DNA of 64,000 nucleotides from Trogon surrucura (GCA_020746105.1 CM036626.1:17628501-17692500); one strand, 5' to 3'; counted from the first letter of the stretch, positions 13,818 through 26,633 are shown. Notes: generated by a model not told the origin, from the letters alone. Numbers and translations are program-made.

Positions 13818-14530
13818 TGTCAAAGTTTAAGGCTGGGCCAGCCACACAGACCCTCTCTGTGATCCCCCCAGCACCCTGCAGGGAAGGACACCCTGAGGCT
13901 GAAAAGAAACGTGAACCAGTTTAATGACAAAGGAAAATAATACTAACAGGAACAACGAAGATGTTACACTTTACCCAAGCATACAAGTACATTCAAAGAT
14001 ACAAGATAACATGTTAACACAGAACCTGCGTCTTCCAGATGACAACTAGGTCCCAAGAGGGGCAAAAAAAGTCCAAGTCTGGACTCAGCAGCAGCAGGAG
14101 CACCCAAGCCCAGAGTCTCAATGGCAGTTCAGAAAAAACACCACCAAATCCAGAAAAGGAGCTGTGCCACTCTCACCCAGAGAGGCAAAGGGAAGAAATG
14201 TCTGTCCTGATGATCAGAGCTCCTCTGCAGTCTGCAAACAGGCGGTGGGAACACGAGCAGCACGGGGAGATGACCAACAGCCAACATCAACCCCTCCAAC
14301 CCAGGAGGCACTAAAGGCCCCAGGGCTCTGCTCAGGGCCCTTTTATACTGAGCACCATGGGAAGGAATGCTGTGATTGGTCCATTGGGGTCACCTGACCC
14401 TTCCTCTTCTCCCCATTGGCACAGCTGCCCCCCCGAACCACTGTGGTTGCCCCCCCCCCCCCCCCCGTGCCAGGAGCCCCAGAGGGATTGTGTCCTGGGG
14501 CTCTCAAAGAGGACAGATTTCTTAATGTCA
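13818..14530 (-). mobile_element. Probable solo LTR of an endogenous retrovirus
   Basis: Read on the minus strand, this roughly 710-bp segment is organised like a retroviral LTR. It starts with TG and ends with CA. A U3-like part has CCAAT boxes (14375-14379 and 14382-14387) and a TATAAAA box at 14341-14347. About 420 nt later there is an ATTAAA polyadenylation signal (13920-13925), followed by a U5-like end. The flanks gttgt/cttgt (14531-14535, 13813-13817) would be a decayed 5-bp target duplication. No gag, pol or env coding sequence is adjacent, so the element is only a promoter remnant. A run of 17 C (14450-14466) lies in U3. Boundaries are approximate and the family was not identified. 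Confidence 0.55.
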
Positions 14531-16994
14531 GTTGTTCAACGACAAAAGGAAAAAAATTATTCAGTCAGTGCTTTAGAGAAGATCCACATCTCTGTGAAGG
14601 TTTCTAAGACTCTGAGCTTATTTTCCAGAGTAGAAACATTCCAGTTTGAGAGAATGGAGAAAACAATAACCCCAGCGCCAAAGCAGAGAGTTGGCTTTCT
14701 CCATTGCTGATCTTGCTCCTCCACACATCTGGCCGCTCTACGTGCACTGACCACTTCAACACTTCCTCCTGACAAGCCGTCTTCTCCATGCACGCAGTGG
14801 CTTTCCACGCGTGCATCCGCTCGTGCCCATCTGGCCGGGTGAAATGGTGCCCACCCCGAGGCACATATGCGAGCAAGACTAGGTAATACCAGTTGCAGAG
14901 CACTGGTTTAAGAGGACAACCAGCAAATATAAAAAAATTACATCTCAGCTGCAGGAGACTTTCTGGTAATAAGCAGTCCCAATTAGAAATGCAAATGTCA
15001 CTGAAAGGGAGCATGTCTGTTGACAGTAGACTTCGAGGAAAGCTTTGGTTTTAGTGCTAGTAGATTAATCTTTAATTATGGGCACGCGTCACTTCTGAAA
15101 CAAGTGCCCTGCACACGCTTGAACTGACAGCATGTGAAAGTTTCAGGCTGTTGCTTTGTGCTGTTGAATGAAACGTCTCGCCCCCAAAAAGCAGAGGAGA
15201 GCCTTGTCAGTGGGGGATTTCGTGCTCTAGTTCAGCTCGAGCTGGAGATGGCCAGTGTCATCGACTCTCCAGATGGCAAGAAGTCATCAATGCCTTAAAA
15301 ACACTGGTATTAAAACAGCATGACTCCCATTCTCTTGATAAATATTAATACCTAGATCAAGAATTATCAAGGTCTGGATTTGCCAAGCGATGGCAGAAAC
15401 CAGTCCTTGCTCCTGCAGCCCTTTCTTCCCCTGGCTCGGTCGCTCGCCCTTCGTGCAGAGGACACCTCCTCAGCAGAGATGGGGTCACAAGATGCTGCAG
15501 CAAACCCTTCTTCAGTCCAGCGACGAGAGTGTCCAACACCTCCACTCCCATGCTGGCTGGATTATTAAAATAACATTTCCACTTCCAAGTAAGTAAATAA
15601 ATCTCCCTGGCAAGTTTGTCTTGTGACAGCCAACATCTTGTCTCCCCGAGAACTGGGCCGGTGTCCTGCAAAGCTGAAAACTCAACACTCTCAAACCTGA
15701 GTGTGGCAGCCAAGAGATACACCAGATCCATCTTTTGAGGTAGCAGATACACGAAGTAAGCAAATATGTTCTAGAAATCCTATTGTTCAAGTTACAAAAA
15801 TAGTTTAATTTCTTAAAGATGGAAGTTATGAAACCTTGCTGTCATTTTCCCAGCAAGCTTTCGCTTTTTCAGCCTACAGCTCTGCCGCAAAAGCTTTGTT
15901 GCCCTGAAGAGGCCGTGCTGCAAACCCACCTCAAAAGGCCCAGCACACCTGGTTTCAGGCACAACAGGAAGATCAGAACACACCTTATCATAAATCTGCA
16001 TATGTGACACAAGAGCCCGCCGCCTTCTTGGAGAGATGCCACAACTGACGGAACGAAGTACAACAAAACTTCACATCACTGGTGGATCAGAAGAACGGAG
16101 GTAACTGAAAGGCTAGAAAATTACAGGTTTACTGACATTCTGCTCAACCTTACCCATTCTGTATTGAAAAGAGATAATAACTATCTATAGGAGAGCTGTC
16201 TTGAGGCTCCATTCATTCCCTTTCGCTAGCCCAGCTGAGAGGTGGTGTAATATAACGCACGCTGGCATCTGGCATGTCATTTAATTACACCTTCAGCTTG
16301 CTGGGGAAATGTTTGAAGTGTCAAGGTAAGCAAACTATAAAAATATATTTCGCCTGCTACAGGAGAGCTCCTGCAATGGCAGCCAGAGGAGATGGGGCCT
16401 GCTCTGGCCATTTCCCTGGGTCCGTGCGAGGAAGGTGGTGCAAGAGAGTCTAATTCACGAACAGTTATCACCCTTTGATAAGTCACCATCTGCTCCCGGC
16501 AGCCTGGCTCCAATTCCTCAACAGACATTTGGGAATTCTTCTCCAAATAAACCATTGGTGTAAGGGCAAAACAGTACCATTGGCTCCAGTTAAGCTGTGC
16601 CTTCTTGCATCAGCAGTAAACATGACACGTCCCTTTACCAAGGCAGGAAAAGAAAATGCCAAGGGCAGTACAATGCCAGTCACCATCACCCAAAGAGCCA
16701 CGTGAACCTTGTTTTAGCTCGTCAGCCAGGTATATGCTCTGCTCAGCAGCAGGAGGTTGTTAGACATCACCTACTGATGAAGGTAGGAGTGATGAAGGTA
16801 GACCACTGTATCTGTACTACTGGGCACTTTCTAGCCTGCGGTGACTTTCGCCCCAAGCCAATTGAAGAGTTCTTTTGAAGAGCACAAGCTGGTCACCACA
16901 GCAGTCAGGTGTTGTATTTCCTTCCTGAAGCCCAGTGACAGCCTCCATTAGCCAAGGAGATGCCCACACGCCTGTGAGCCAGCCAGCAGTTAGA
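14531..16994. other. Intergenic DNA between LTR and CR1 fragment
   Basis: This is mixed-composition non-coding sequence. Several reading frames of 60-136 codons occur on both strands, but none has a recognisable domain or codon pattern. I see nothing further in it. Confidence 0.55.
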
Positions 16995-17160
16995 ACCGTA
17001 GCTTCATTAAGCTTGGAAAAGACCTCTAAAATCAAGTCCAACTGTCAACCCAACCCTATCATGACCACTAAGCCATGTCCTGATCACTAAACCGTGTCCT
17101 GAAGAGCCACATGTACACGTTTTTTTGAACAGTTGAGGACTTACAGGTTCTTGTCACTTC
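16995..17160 (-). mobile_element. Old CR1 LINE 3' fragment
   Basis: The plus strand shows the reverse complement of a CR1 3' end in diverged form: CTTGGAAAAGACCTCTAAAA, TCAAGTCCAACTGTCAACCC and GTACACGTTTTTTTGAACAG. Its divergence is clearly greater than that of the CR1 copy at 25389-26155, and the terminal octamers have decayed. Confidence 0.85.
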
Positions 17161-20100
17161 GGTGTTCCCGCTACACTATGCTTGTAAGAGAAAAAAATAA
17201 ATCTCTCGCTTCAGAGACAGCTGTGCTGAGACAGTCGCCTCCATCCCGCAGTGCTGGGGCTACTTGCCTGTGTTTTGCTTAAGCTCTGTAACCCCTGCTC
17301 CCCCAGCACTTTCCAGAGCCAGCCAGCATCCCCCGTTCCACGTCCTCACCGTGAGTGCTTTTTAAATCACTGCGTATTTAAGCCCTCAGGTCTCATTGTC
17401 ACTGCTGTGAAGTAAGATTGGCCTCTCCGTCAACACTTCTTCTGGGCCTTGATGATGTACAGGCAAGGGACAGGAGCATCTAAGAGAGGGGGAGGTCTCA
17501 GCGTCACACCCCAGGTCAGCCTGCTGAGCGGTAAAGCTGCAGATAACCTCACCCCTTGCTAAACCAGAGATGACCCCTGAGCCTTTGACCCTGCAAGCCA
17601 GTGAAACAAAGCGGAGTGCGTTAGGGCTGGACATGTTACAAGCAATTGAGGTGAAAGAAATAAATCACATAATTTTTCTCTTTGCGCGTTGGGGGAGGTG
17701 GGAGGAAAGGAGAAGAAAGTTCAACGCAGATGTTAGATACCTTGTTTTGTTCTTACTAATGGAAATTTCTCAGAAACCAAAATAAAGGGTGTAGTACCAG
17801 AACCTGAAGAGAATAAAATTAGCTAGAACCCACATCCGAAATTTTAAACCCAGTGCATGAGTGCAGGTGTCTGCAGCTGAGCACGGTATTTTTGTTTCAG
17901 CTCACCCGAGGTATGAGTCATTTCCATCAAAAGAAGAGGATGCCTTGATCTGTGTGCGAGCGAGTGCTGGAACAGCAGCTGTTGGAGCAAATACAAACAT
18001 CCATGCCAAGGATTGTAAGGATGGAGTTTATCTAATATGTAAACAACCACCTGCTGCAAATGAAAAATTACACCCACAACCACCTGAATGAGATAAGCAT
18101 GTGATGGGGGAAACGAAGACAGATTCATTATTAATTTGTTGGAACTTTTTTGAACCGAACGTCTCTTGCAGCAGAGCAGTAGGATGTGCAAGGAAATAGC
18201 GCTTCTTGCCCCAGACCTGCTCAGCAGCATTTATTTTGCCGGAGTGATTTTCTTTTCTTTGCTAAGTCTGGTGGAGATGAAAACACCAACCCAAAGAAGA
18301 TAATTAAAAGCTAAATGAAACCACATACAGCTGTGCTACTACATGGCTAATGAACATGCAAATATATACATATGACAAGGACATAATGCAGACTGGTTGC
18401 CTTGAGTGGTTAGTGCAGATTTCCAAGAGCTGGAAATGCTATTGATTATAACTGAGCTAAACCTCCAGACTTCAAAGATCAGCCTCAACATAATCATCAC
18501 ACAGCATATGGGAACGTGGCTGCGAGGAACTGATGAATAATGGCTCGGGGACCCGAACATTCACACACAGGATGGGAGATGCCCTCTTGGCTGCTGAGTG
18601 CGGGCTCCTTGGCAGCCAGGACCAGCACCAAAAAAATCCTCCTCAGCGTCTTGGCACGCTCCGTCTTGCTGTCAATTAAGATTTTGGAGTTGTGGGTTTT
18701 AGCTGGGATATTTGTTTTTGCCTTCCCGCTCCACTTGGCAAGACGCCGATACGCGGAGGACACGTTTCTGGGAGGTCCAGGGCTGTAGGTAACACGTACA
18801 AGGCAAAGCTTCTGGGCTCCTGTGTAAAACAGAAGGCACGAGCAGCATGGGGCGGTTCTCCTCTGAGTCTCTGCTGACATATTGCCATCAGAGGTGACCA
18901 AATCAGATTTCCCTCATTACTTAAAAAATATCCGACTGGGAATAAGTCCCCAGCCCACTCAGAGATGAGACCAGCGAGCTGGGAGAGACTTTAGAGAAAC
19001 AGAGCATGGCTCATTCCCCCTCTGCGATGAGCACAGAAAGGGCACAGTCGGGGAAAAACACGGAGAAATGCAGCAGAGCCTTAGACTTGGGTGAAGAAGG
19101 CTGTGCCATGGCGATGGCCGGGAGAGAGGACACCTCCTGAAAACCAAATTTGTGCTGAACACAATGGTTAGTGCATAAAAATTAATCAAGTACTACAATG
19201 ACTTGCTTTATTCGTAATACTTAATGGTCATGTAATAGGAGCTTTTATTCAGCAGTTAAAGTTCATAAGTGCAGGTTTTACATGTAGAAAGGTATTATGC
19301 TGATAGTTTAATTACACACCTTTCTGCACACCAAAGGAAATGGGTTATGCGGTTTTTGTAATTAAAGAAGGACTTCTGAGGGGAAATGAACTTTACAGTT
19401 AGCAACATAATATTTGATGTTTATCAGATGTTTTTGTTTTGAATTTGCCAGCACTCAGCGGTGGCGTAAACAGGTGAGAACGCTCCAACGTGCCCGAGGT
19501 GCCAGAGGGAAGCTTTGAAAATGCAGCGGGAAGTCGCAATATTTAAAAATAGCAAGGGTGAGCGTGAGGCATAAACATCATGTGCTTGGAAGGCTCTCCA
19601 GAGCTCTGCCCATGCAATTATATACAGCACGAGTCTGTCCAGTATGTCTAGGAACCAGGGGGGGGAAAAAAACCAACCTGAACAAGCAAGTAAAAGAAAG
19701 GAAAAAACCTCTAGTCCTTGCCAAAAGAATAAAAAGTTTTACTTTTTATTGTTCTTATTTTTGTTTTCAATAGATTCGATGTCCAGGGAATATAATTTTC
19801 CCCTCCCACACGCCTACAAAAGTAGCAAAGCCAAAAATGTGATGGGTGTTTGTGTGTTTGGTTTTGGAATAGTGTTTGCTATTGGAATACACCAGACTAC
19901 TCTCAATACTCAAGTCAAAGTTGGGCACAAACCAGTGCCAGGTTAAGGCCAGCTCCTGCCTCCCTTTAATAACTGTGGAGAAATCTGCACTAAGCCCAGT
20001 GGTGTTGGGGAAGTCGGTAATTTTAGGGCTCCTCCCTTTTCAGGTTTTAAGAGGGTCTGCCTAGCATAACTTCATTTCTACACACGTATAAAAGCCCATT

Positions 20101-22747
20101 AAAAAGTATATGCAGTTATATATACGTATATATTTACAAACTGCTAGGAGACGTCTGTTTTTCTAACACAGCAAATGCACCAGCAGGAATTTTTCTAAAG
20201 CCTAACGCGTTTCAAACAGCACCACGTGCCCCTCCACTCGCGGGATGCAGACGGACAGCCTCTTATCCTGCCCAACACAAATGAGCATTAACAAGTGGGT
20301 TGAACCGAAAAAAAATAAAAATAAAAAAGCAACCTTCCAAAAAAAATAAGCAAGGGCAAGGCCTGAAATATTTTGAGTACGCCCTTTCCTTTCTGGCAGG
20401 CTCGAGAGCGACTGCCCTGGATATTATGATTTTCTGGTGAAGGTGGAGTCCAGGTGACAGCAAAGAGAGATGCCCGAGCTGGGGCTCCCTTTGCTGCCTC
20501 CCCGGACACCCTGGACCTACTGGTAATATCTGAAATCAGGCATCTCACATCCAAATACAGCGGAATAATTTCAAAATCCTTCTAATTGGAGCAGACACAA
20601 CAATTACAAGAGGAACAGTTGTGTAAAGGGAGTATCCAAATATAACTGGACGTTTTTTTGAATTTCATTGGCCAACTGCATAAATTAATGACAATGAGAA
20701 AGAACCGTAACTGTTTTTCTCTTATTAAATCCATACACTTTGGCTCTACTCATCATCGTTAACACACTGCTAAAAGAGCCGTTCCTGTGTCTTTCAACCC
20801 TCATCCCGCAATCAAGCCCTCGCTGCACTGTTGTGGATTTCAAATACTCACTTGTTTAAAAATAGAACGTGTGGGGATTTTTTTTTTTTTTTCCCCTTAA
20901 AAAAAATCTGCCTGCCAGCTGAATGCAAACAGGTACAAATTAACACGTGCAGTTGTCAAGCCTCAAATCCAGCTCCTCAGCCACCAAGGTTTTCCACTGC
21001 CGGGTGAGCGGGGCTCGCCAAATAATGGTGTGCAAATAACTACATACACTGAAATTTTTAGATTTATTTAATTTCTTTGTAAGTTGCACTGTGCTTTCTG
21101 GGTGCGCACGTATGTTTCGTTCTTTGTAATCTGCACATTTAAACCAAAGATCCAGCAAGCCCGGAGCCAACAGCTCAGCCTCCACGGGGCAAACTCGGGT
21201 TGTACAAAGCTGCGCGACACCCACTCCCACCATTCGCACGAGTTCTCCACCCTTGCAAAAGAGGATACTCTTCCAATTTTTACTTTTTTTTTTAAGCCTG
21301 ACAAGGGTAATTATAACAGGATTAACAGATTTATGTTTTTTTTCCCCCCACTGCCTCATATCAGAGAGAGTATTAGACAAGACTTAACGCCGAGACGCGT
21401 TCCTCCTGTATAGGGAAATGTATTAAAATGAACGTATGGCTCAGACACACCCATCACCCGTTGCATCGTTTCGCAGAAGCCACTTCTCCCATGAAAGGCA
21501 ACCGCATGCGAAGGGAAAGAGTCCAAGGAAGTACTTGGTAAACATCTGAGGAGAGACAAATAGCGCTGTGCAATCGCACCATCTTACTCCAAATACCCAC
21601 TCGGAAAAAAAAAAAACCCAATAATTCATTCCCTAACAAGCCAAGCCTGGCTCCCTAAACCGGCAGGAATCGCACCGCTGGTAAACTTGCAGAAATATTT
21701 TTACAATTTTATTAGAGGTTTTAATTCAGCGCTTTATCTACCTCTGTTAGTCTGCAAAATAGCTTTAAATATTCAAGTGGTAATTAATGAATCTTTTATG
21801 TTGCAAATCAAACATTTTCATCTGCGCTGTGGTACAGTGGCAGCGAGAAGGAGGGGTTTAAAGTGTAATTGTTTCTGCTGTTCCCCTCGCAGCGCCGAAT
21901 GCCTTTTTACCCTTTATTATATCATCGGCTTTTGCATCAGTTCATCAGCGCTTCGCCACATCTTATCGTTCGATAGTTGCTGTCTATTTTTTCATTATTT
22001 TTTTATTATTTTTTTTTTGTTCAGTTCAAGATTTCTTACTGTGCCTTTGCCAGAGACATTCCTAAGGAGATGGAAACTCTCTGAATGTGGAATTTTCGCA
22101 TGAGTGCAAAATAATAAAAAGCATGTGTGTATTAAAAAGGGATCAACTTAATGGGAAATGAGCATTGGGTTACATTAATATTCTATTACAGTAAAAATCA
22201 TATTTAATAAATTTTCTCCAGATTTTTCAGTATCTTACTGTATTTTTCTAAGTTGTATGCCAATCCAAAGAAACCGTGTATATGATACATTTGATTTATG
22301 TTAAGTAAATAACCTGCACAGCCCATTTTTTGGTTTTAAAAAAAAAAAAATATTAAGTGTAGAAACACACACCAGGCTGAAATGTGTGCTTAGTTTCCAT
22401 CTGCTAGGCGGAATAGTGTTGGTCTTGTGCAGCAGCGAACCTTTACAAACAGAATTCTATTTTATTGATGCTATATGTGGATTTTTATGTTATGTGGCAA
22501 GAGCGGGAGAACGAAAACATTGTAATTTATCCTAAACCGTAAAATTATACGAGTACAAAAGTAATTACTTCACATATTAAAACACGGTTTCCTTTACTTT
22601 CCTTTGTCATCACGTAAAATCAGGCGCTGAGCGCGGCAGCGCAAAGGGGCCGGAGCTTTTCTTGCCTTCACAAAGGATTGACACATCCTCGATCGTACAC
22701 TCTATCACCCGACCCTTGTTGTTCGGCGCCCCTAATTAATATTATAC

Positions 22748-22805
22748 TGGGTGACATTTATGTATCAGAGCAATAAGCTAAACAGGAAACAATTTATGTC
22801 ACCCA
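22748..22805. repeat. Inverted repeat with 10-bp perfect arms
   Basis: TGGGTGACAT (22748-22757) and ATGTCACCCA (22796-22805) are exact reverse complements separated by 38 bases. Both arms also touch an ATTTATG stretch. TGACA is the MEIS/PREP half-site and TTTATG resembles posterior HOX sites, so this could be a paired HOX-TALE element. Confidence 0.7.
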
Positions 22806-23579
22806 AAGCTTTTTAACAAATCGATGCAACTATTTGTAATTGCTTGTTTCACAAGATTAAAAGTACTCAGCCTTGATCTTCGCCCACAGTTTTGTGGCCA
22901 ACATGACCCGTGCTTCCGTTGTAAAATAGGAGTGTTGGTGATCAGCACCTATTTCCATCAAGTAATCCATATTGCTAATATTTCTGGAATTTTAATGTAG
23001 TTACAATTTATAGCCGATCAAATGTGGTTACCTAAATTGCTGTTGCTAGTAGACAGTTTAACTGTCTTTATTAATTACAGTATAATTTAATGTTTGAGTA
23101 CAGGCACTTGTGTTGGTCATTTTTACAGCCAAAGCAGTTATGTGCCTTATGACGAACCATTTTAGCATTTTCAATGGAAATTTGCTAATATGATGAGTGA
23201 TAAAAATGTCAAACTCTGGTAAATAATGGTTATTGCTTTGGCTGGAATTAATCCTTGAAAGGCCGGTTACCTTCAAATTAACATTGTAACTTAAAAGGGG
23301 AAAAAAAAAATGTTTTTCAGGCTTCTGAGATGCATAAAAATGGCCACTGAACTCTAAATAAATAGAACATTTCACAAAGTGGGGATTTTTTTCTTTTTGT
23401 TTTTCCTCCAGGTAGACAGAGAAATTTCCCATGGAATAAAAAGGGAGGAGGGATTTGTGGGTTTTTTGAAATACCCCAAGGTTACTTGTTTACCGTTTCT
23501 AGCTCACGCCCTTTGAAGATCCCTAACGAAGGTAATAAAATAGAGGGGGGGAGGGAAGAAAAAGGATTTTGCTGTGCCT

Positions 23580-24500
23580 CAGCCCTGAGAGCACCGGGTA
23601 AAGTCGGGTGCAGGCAGCACGGAGGTTGCGCCCGCGCGTCCCACCGCGTCGGTCGTCGCCGTTGGGGGAGGATGATGGTTTGTTGCCACCAACGGGGCAA
23701 TAGGATGAAGAACACTTCGGCGTGACGGGACGAGCCACCGCTGCAACGGAGATGAAAGATAGCCCTGATTAACACACCGTTAAACAAACGTTTAACATCA
23801 TCATCGAAGACGGAGCCTGATTAGTAGGTCAAGAAGGGCTAATTACACTTTGTTGTGAGGAAGGGTGTGTACGGCGTGTCTGCCTGTGAGCGAGAGGCAC
23901 CACGAATCGCGAGTCCCTTAAATTAGTCCAATAACGTGAAATTTGCTTGCAACTCAAGCTAAATGTCACCGTTCGGGTCACCCGCGGAGAGGGGCCGGGT
24001 GGGCACGTCGGGGGCCACCTCCTCCCAGGCCTCCAGCTCCCACGCTGGGACCCCTCCTCCTCTGCTGCCTCTCCCCGCCGTCCAGGAGAAACCCAGAAAA
24101 ACACCGCGCTGGCTCCGACGTTCCTTGGAAACTACTCAGAGACGCGTTTGCTTCACCACTGACCATAAAAGTGCTTTTCAGCTGTGGTGGAAAACAGCCT
24201 TTCTGACTGGAAAAGGTATTTCCTAGCCGTCTGTCGCCGGCGGCAGCGCCGCGGAGCAGGAAGGCATTTTGTGATGTTCCCCGACATGGCAGCCAGGGAG
24301 GAGAAACGGGATTAGTAACACAGAGATGATACAAGACGTTGCGAAGAGCCAAGCTCTCATCCACCGCTCGGGCTGAACTCGGCAGGAGGGAAGGGAACCG
24401 GTCCCGCTCCTCAGCGCGGCGCCAGCTCCTCGGCGCGAGCTGCGTTTGGCACCTGCCCCGGCAGCTCTCCTGGAGCGTGAGGCCACGGAGAGCCCGCCAT
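23580..24500. promoter_or_regulatory. Intergenic CpG-rich patch
   Basis: CpG density rises visibly, for example GCGCCCGCGCGTCCCACCGC near 23628 and CAGCGCGGCGCCAGCTCCTC near 24413. There is no recognised exon. It could be a promoter for a non-coding RNA or an unmethylated regulatory island. Confidence 0.35.
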
Positions 24501-25388
24501 GACAGACACCGTGGCCAAGTCTCTCCCGCCTCACACCTGCGACATGTCGGGGAAGGTGAAATACCCAAGTCATCTCCTCGATGGCTTCAGAGCTCATCAC
24601 CTGCTTGCTGGTCACCTGGACGGGGACATTGTCCTTGAAATGCAGGAGCTGGGGCTCTGCGGGGACTCACTCCGGGACATATTCCCCTCCCTGGAGCAAA
24701 CTCTTCCACCCACATTTTCTGGAGCCAGAGCACTCCTGACAAAACCTGTATTAAGTTTGGGGTTAACACCCTCCGCCTATAACTCGGGAAAATTTTAATC
24801 CTCAAAGTCCAGCTCTCACTAGTGACACAAGCGCGATGCACAACCAAAACTAAATTTTATTTTCTCTCTTTTGCCTATTAAAATCTACCATCTGGAGACA
24901 CACGATAATGAGTGTGCAAAGGTTCCCCTCCTCCACACGCACATCCCCCCCCGAAAAAAAAATAAATTAGTTATCTGGTATAATTTTATGATAGAATATT
25001 TTTATAAAATCATTTGTACTAATTTAAGCATTTATCATTATATGCAAAAAGATTTCTTGATGAGAATATTATAGACGGTGCATGTTTTTGACATTAGCAT
25101 TTTATTTGGATGACTAATCTTGCAGATGTGAAATTTTAATGAATTATTCATGAAAAATCTCTCCTCTGAAATTTCAGTTTGCTGCTAATGCTAGTTATTA
25201 AACATTTTATTTTTCTTTATAAAACTTGATGAAGAAAATAAATGTGTGCTTACTCAAAAGACAAGAAGGTGGTTTTTTTCCTTTTAAAGTTTGTCTGACG
25301 TGACAGCGTCACTCAGCGACTTGGCTCCTCACGGTTCCGGGGGCCAAGGGGAGGATCCTGCGAGCGCCCTTCTCCACACGCACACGCG

Positions 25389-26155
25389 TCATAGAATCAT
25401 AGAATCACAGAATGTCAGGGATTGGAAGGGACCTCGAAAGATCATCAAGTCCAATCCCCCTGCCAGAGCAGGAATGCCTAGACTATGCCACACAGGAACG
25501 TGTCCAGGCAGGTCTTGAATGTCTCCAGAGAAGGAGACTCCACAACCTCTCTGGGCAGCCTGTTCCAGGGCTCCGTCACCCTCACTGAGAAGAAGTTTCT
25601 TCTCGAGTTTAAGCGGAACCTCTTATGTTCCAGTTTCAGCCCATTACCCCTTGTCCTATCAGTGGTTGTCACCGAGAAGAGCCTGGCTCCATCCTCGTGA
25701 CACTCACCCTTGATATATTTGTAAACATTAATGAGGTCACCCCTCAGCCTCCTCTTCTCCAAACTGAAGAGCCCCAGCTCCCTCAGCCTTTCCTCATAAG
25801 GGAGATGCTCCACTCCCTTCATCATCCCAGTTGCCCTGTGCTGGACTCTCTCCAGCAGTTCCCTGTCTTTCTTGAACTGAGGGGCCCAGAACTGGACACA
25901 ATATTCCAGATGGGGTCTCACCAGGGCAGAGTAGAGGGGCAGGAGAACCTCTCTCCACCTACCAGCCACCCCCCTTCTAACACACCCCAGGATGCCATTG
26001 GCCTTCCTGGCCACAAGGGCACAGTGCTGGCTCATGGTCATCCTGCTGTCCACCAAGACTCCCAGGTCCCTTTCCCCTACACTACTCTCTAATAAGTCAT
26101 TCCCCAACTTATACTGGAACCTGGAGTTGTTCCTACCCAGATGCAATACTACCCC
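25389..26155 (-). mobile_element. CR1 LINE fragment with open ORF2 C-terminus
   Basis: This is a 5'-truncated CR1 non-LTR retrotransposon of about 770 bp in minus orientation. An open frame at 25478-26146 (222 codons, stop TAG) encodes the C-terminal part of the CR1 reverse transcriptase ORF2, with family hallmarks such as [56 protein letters not shown] and [18 protein letters not shown]. The upstream endonuclease and the catalytic part of the reverse transcriptase are missing, so the copy is dead. After the stop come about 90 bp of 3' UTR and the tail octamers (25389-25414). The absence of frameshifts suggests a relatively young insertion. Confidence 0.95.
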
Positions 26156-26604
26156 AGACGCGTCCCACCCTTGCGAGCGAAGCCACCAGCTTCGTGTGGC
26201 TCAGCACCACGTTTAGGGGGGTTTGCAGGATGAGGCCCCAAACCCCTTCTCTCCTGCTTCCCCCTCGACGGAGGGGCCAACGGGGAAGCCAACACCTCCA
26301 GCTCCCTGCGACCCCACCGGCAACACGCCGGCCAGCCGGCTTGGAGAAGCGGATGGATCCTTCCAAAAGACGAGTCTTCCAGCGCTCAAACCTCACACGA
26401 CCGTCCCGTCCGGGCGTGAAATTGCCGCTGAAATACCTCGTGATGGGATGTGGCCGCGAGGACACGCGAGGAGAGAGATGAGACCGTCCCTGAGACGCGA
26501 CCGGCGGTTCCGCGGGTCAGCACCGGGGCGTGGCACGGGAGGGGTCGGGGCATGGAGGGGACACACACACACACACACAAACCAAAAACTCAGGACATGA
26601 CAAC
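26156..26604. other. Spacer between FOXP1 3' end and CR1
   Basis: This is GC- and CpG-rich intergenic sequence with an (AC)9 microsatellite at 26561-26578, which supplies the GU-rich element downstream of the FOXP1 polyadenylation signal. Reading frames here are uninterrupted mainly because the GC content is high. No gene is supported. Confidence 0.6.
26561..26578. repeat. (AC)9 microsatellite, GU-rich element of the FOXP1 3' end
   Basis: It is a perfect dinucleotide repeat that reads (GT)9 on the gene strand, about 30-60 nt past the presumed cleavage site. Confidence 0.9.
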
Positions 26605-26633
26605 TTGCATTACCAGTGTGAACAACCAGCATT

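Larger units (their letters stand above)
17161..25388. other. Intergenic DNA downstream of FOXP1, central block
   Basis: No gene is supported. The stretch 21680-23320 is AT-rich, full of TAAT-type motifs and contains a 10-bp inverted repeat (22748-22805), an appearance typical of conserved developmental non-coding DNA. From 23580 to 24500 the sequence is CpG-rich. In mammals the region 3' of FOXP1 is a gene desert with regulatory elements, which agrees with what is seen. Confidence 0.6.

Noticed and set aside
14039-14710. Open frames of 60-117 codons on both strands
   Set aside because: They fall in the probable LTR and its poly-C tract, with no retroviral protein similarity.
23978-24568. 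196-codon open frame on the minus strand (with overlapping frames on both strands)
   Set aside because: It lies in the CpG-rich patch, where GC content suppresses stop codons. Frames are open on both strands at once and none resembles a known protein.
24499-24798. 99-codon plus-strand frame starting MTDTVAKSLPPHT
   Set aside because: It looks superficially protein-like, but no family was recognised, it has no splice or polyadenylation context, and it overlaps the CpG-rich patch.
25485-26092. Plus-strand open frames of 64-155 codons
   Set aside because: They are antisense shadows of the CR1 ORF2 fragment.
26133-26600. Open frames of 64-125 codons on both strands next to the FOXP1 3' end
   Set aside because: GC-rich spacer with a microsatellite translated as THTHTH or CVCVCV. 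No domain.
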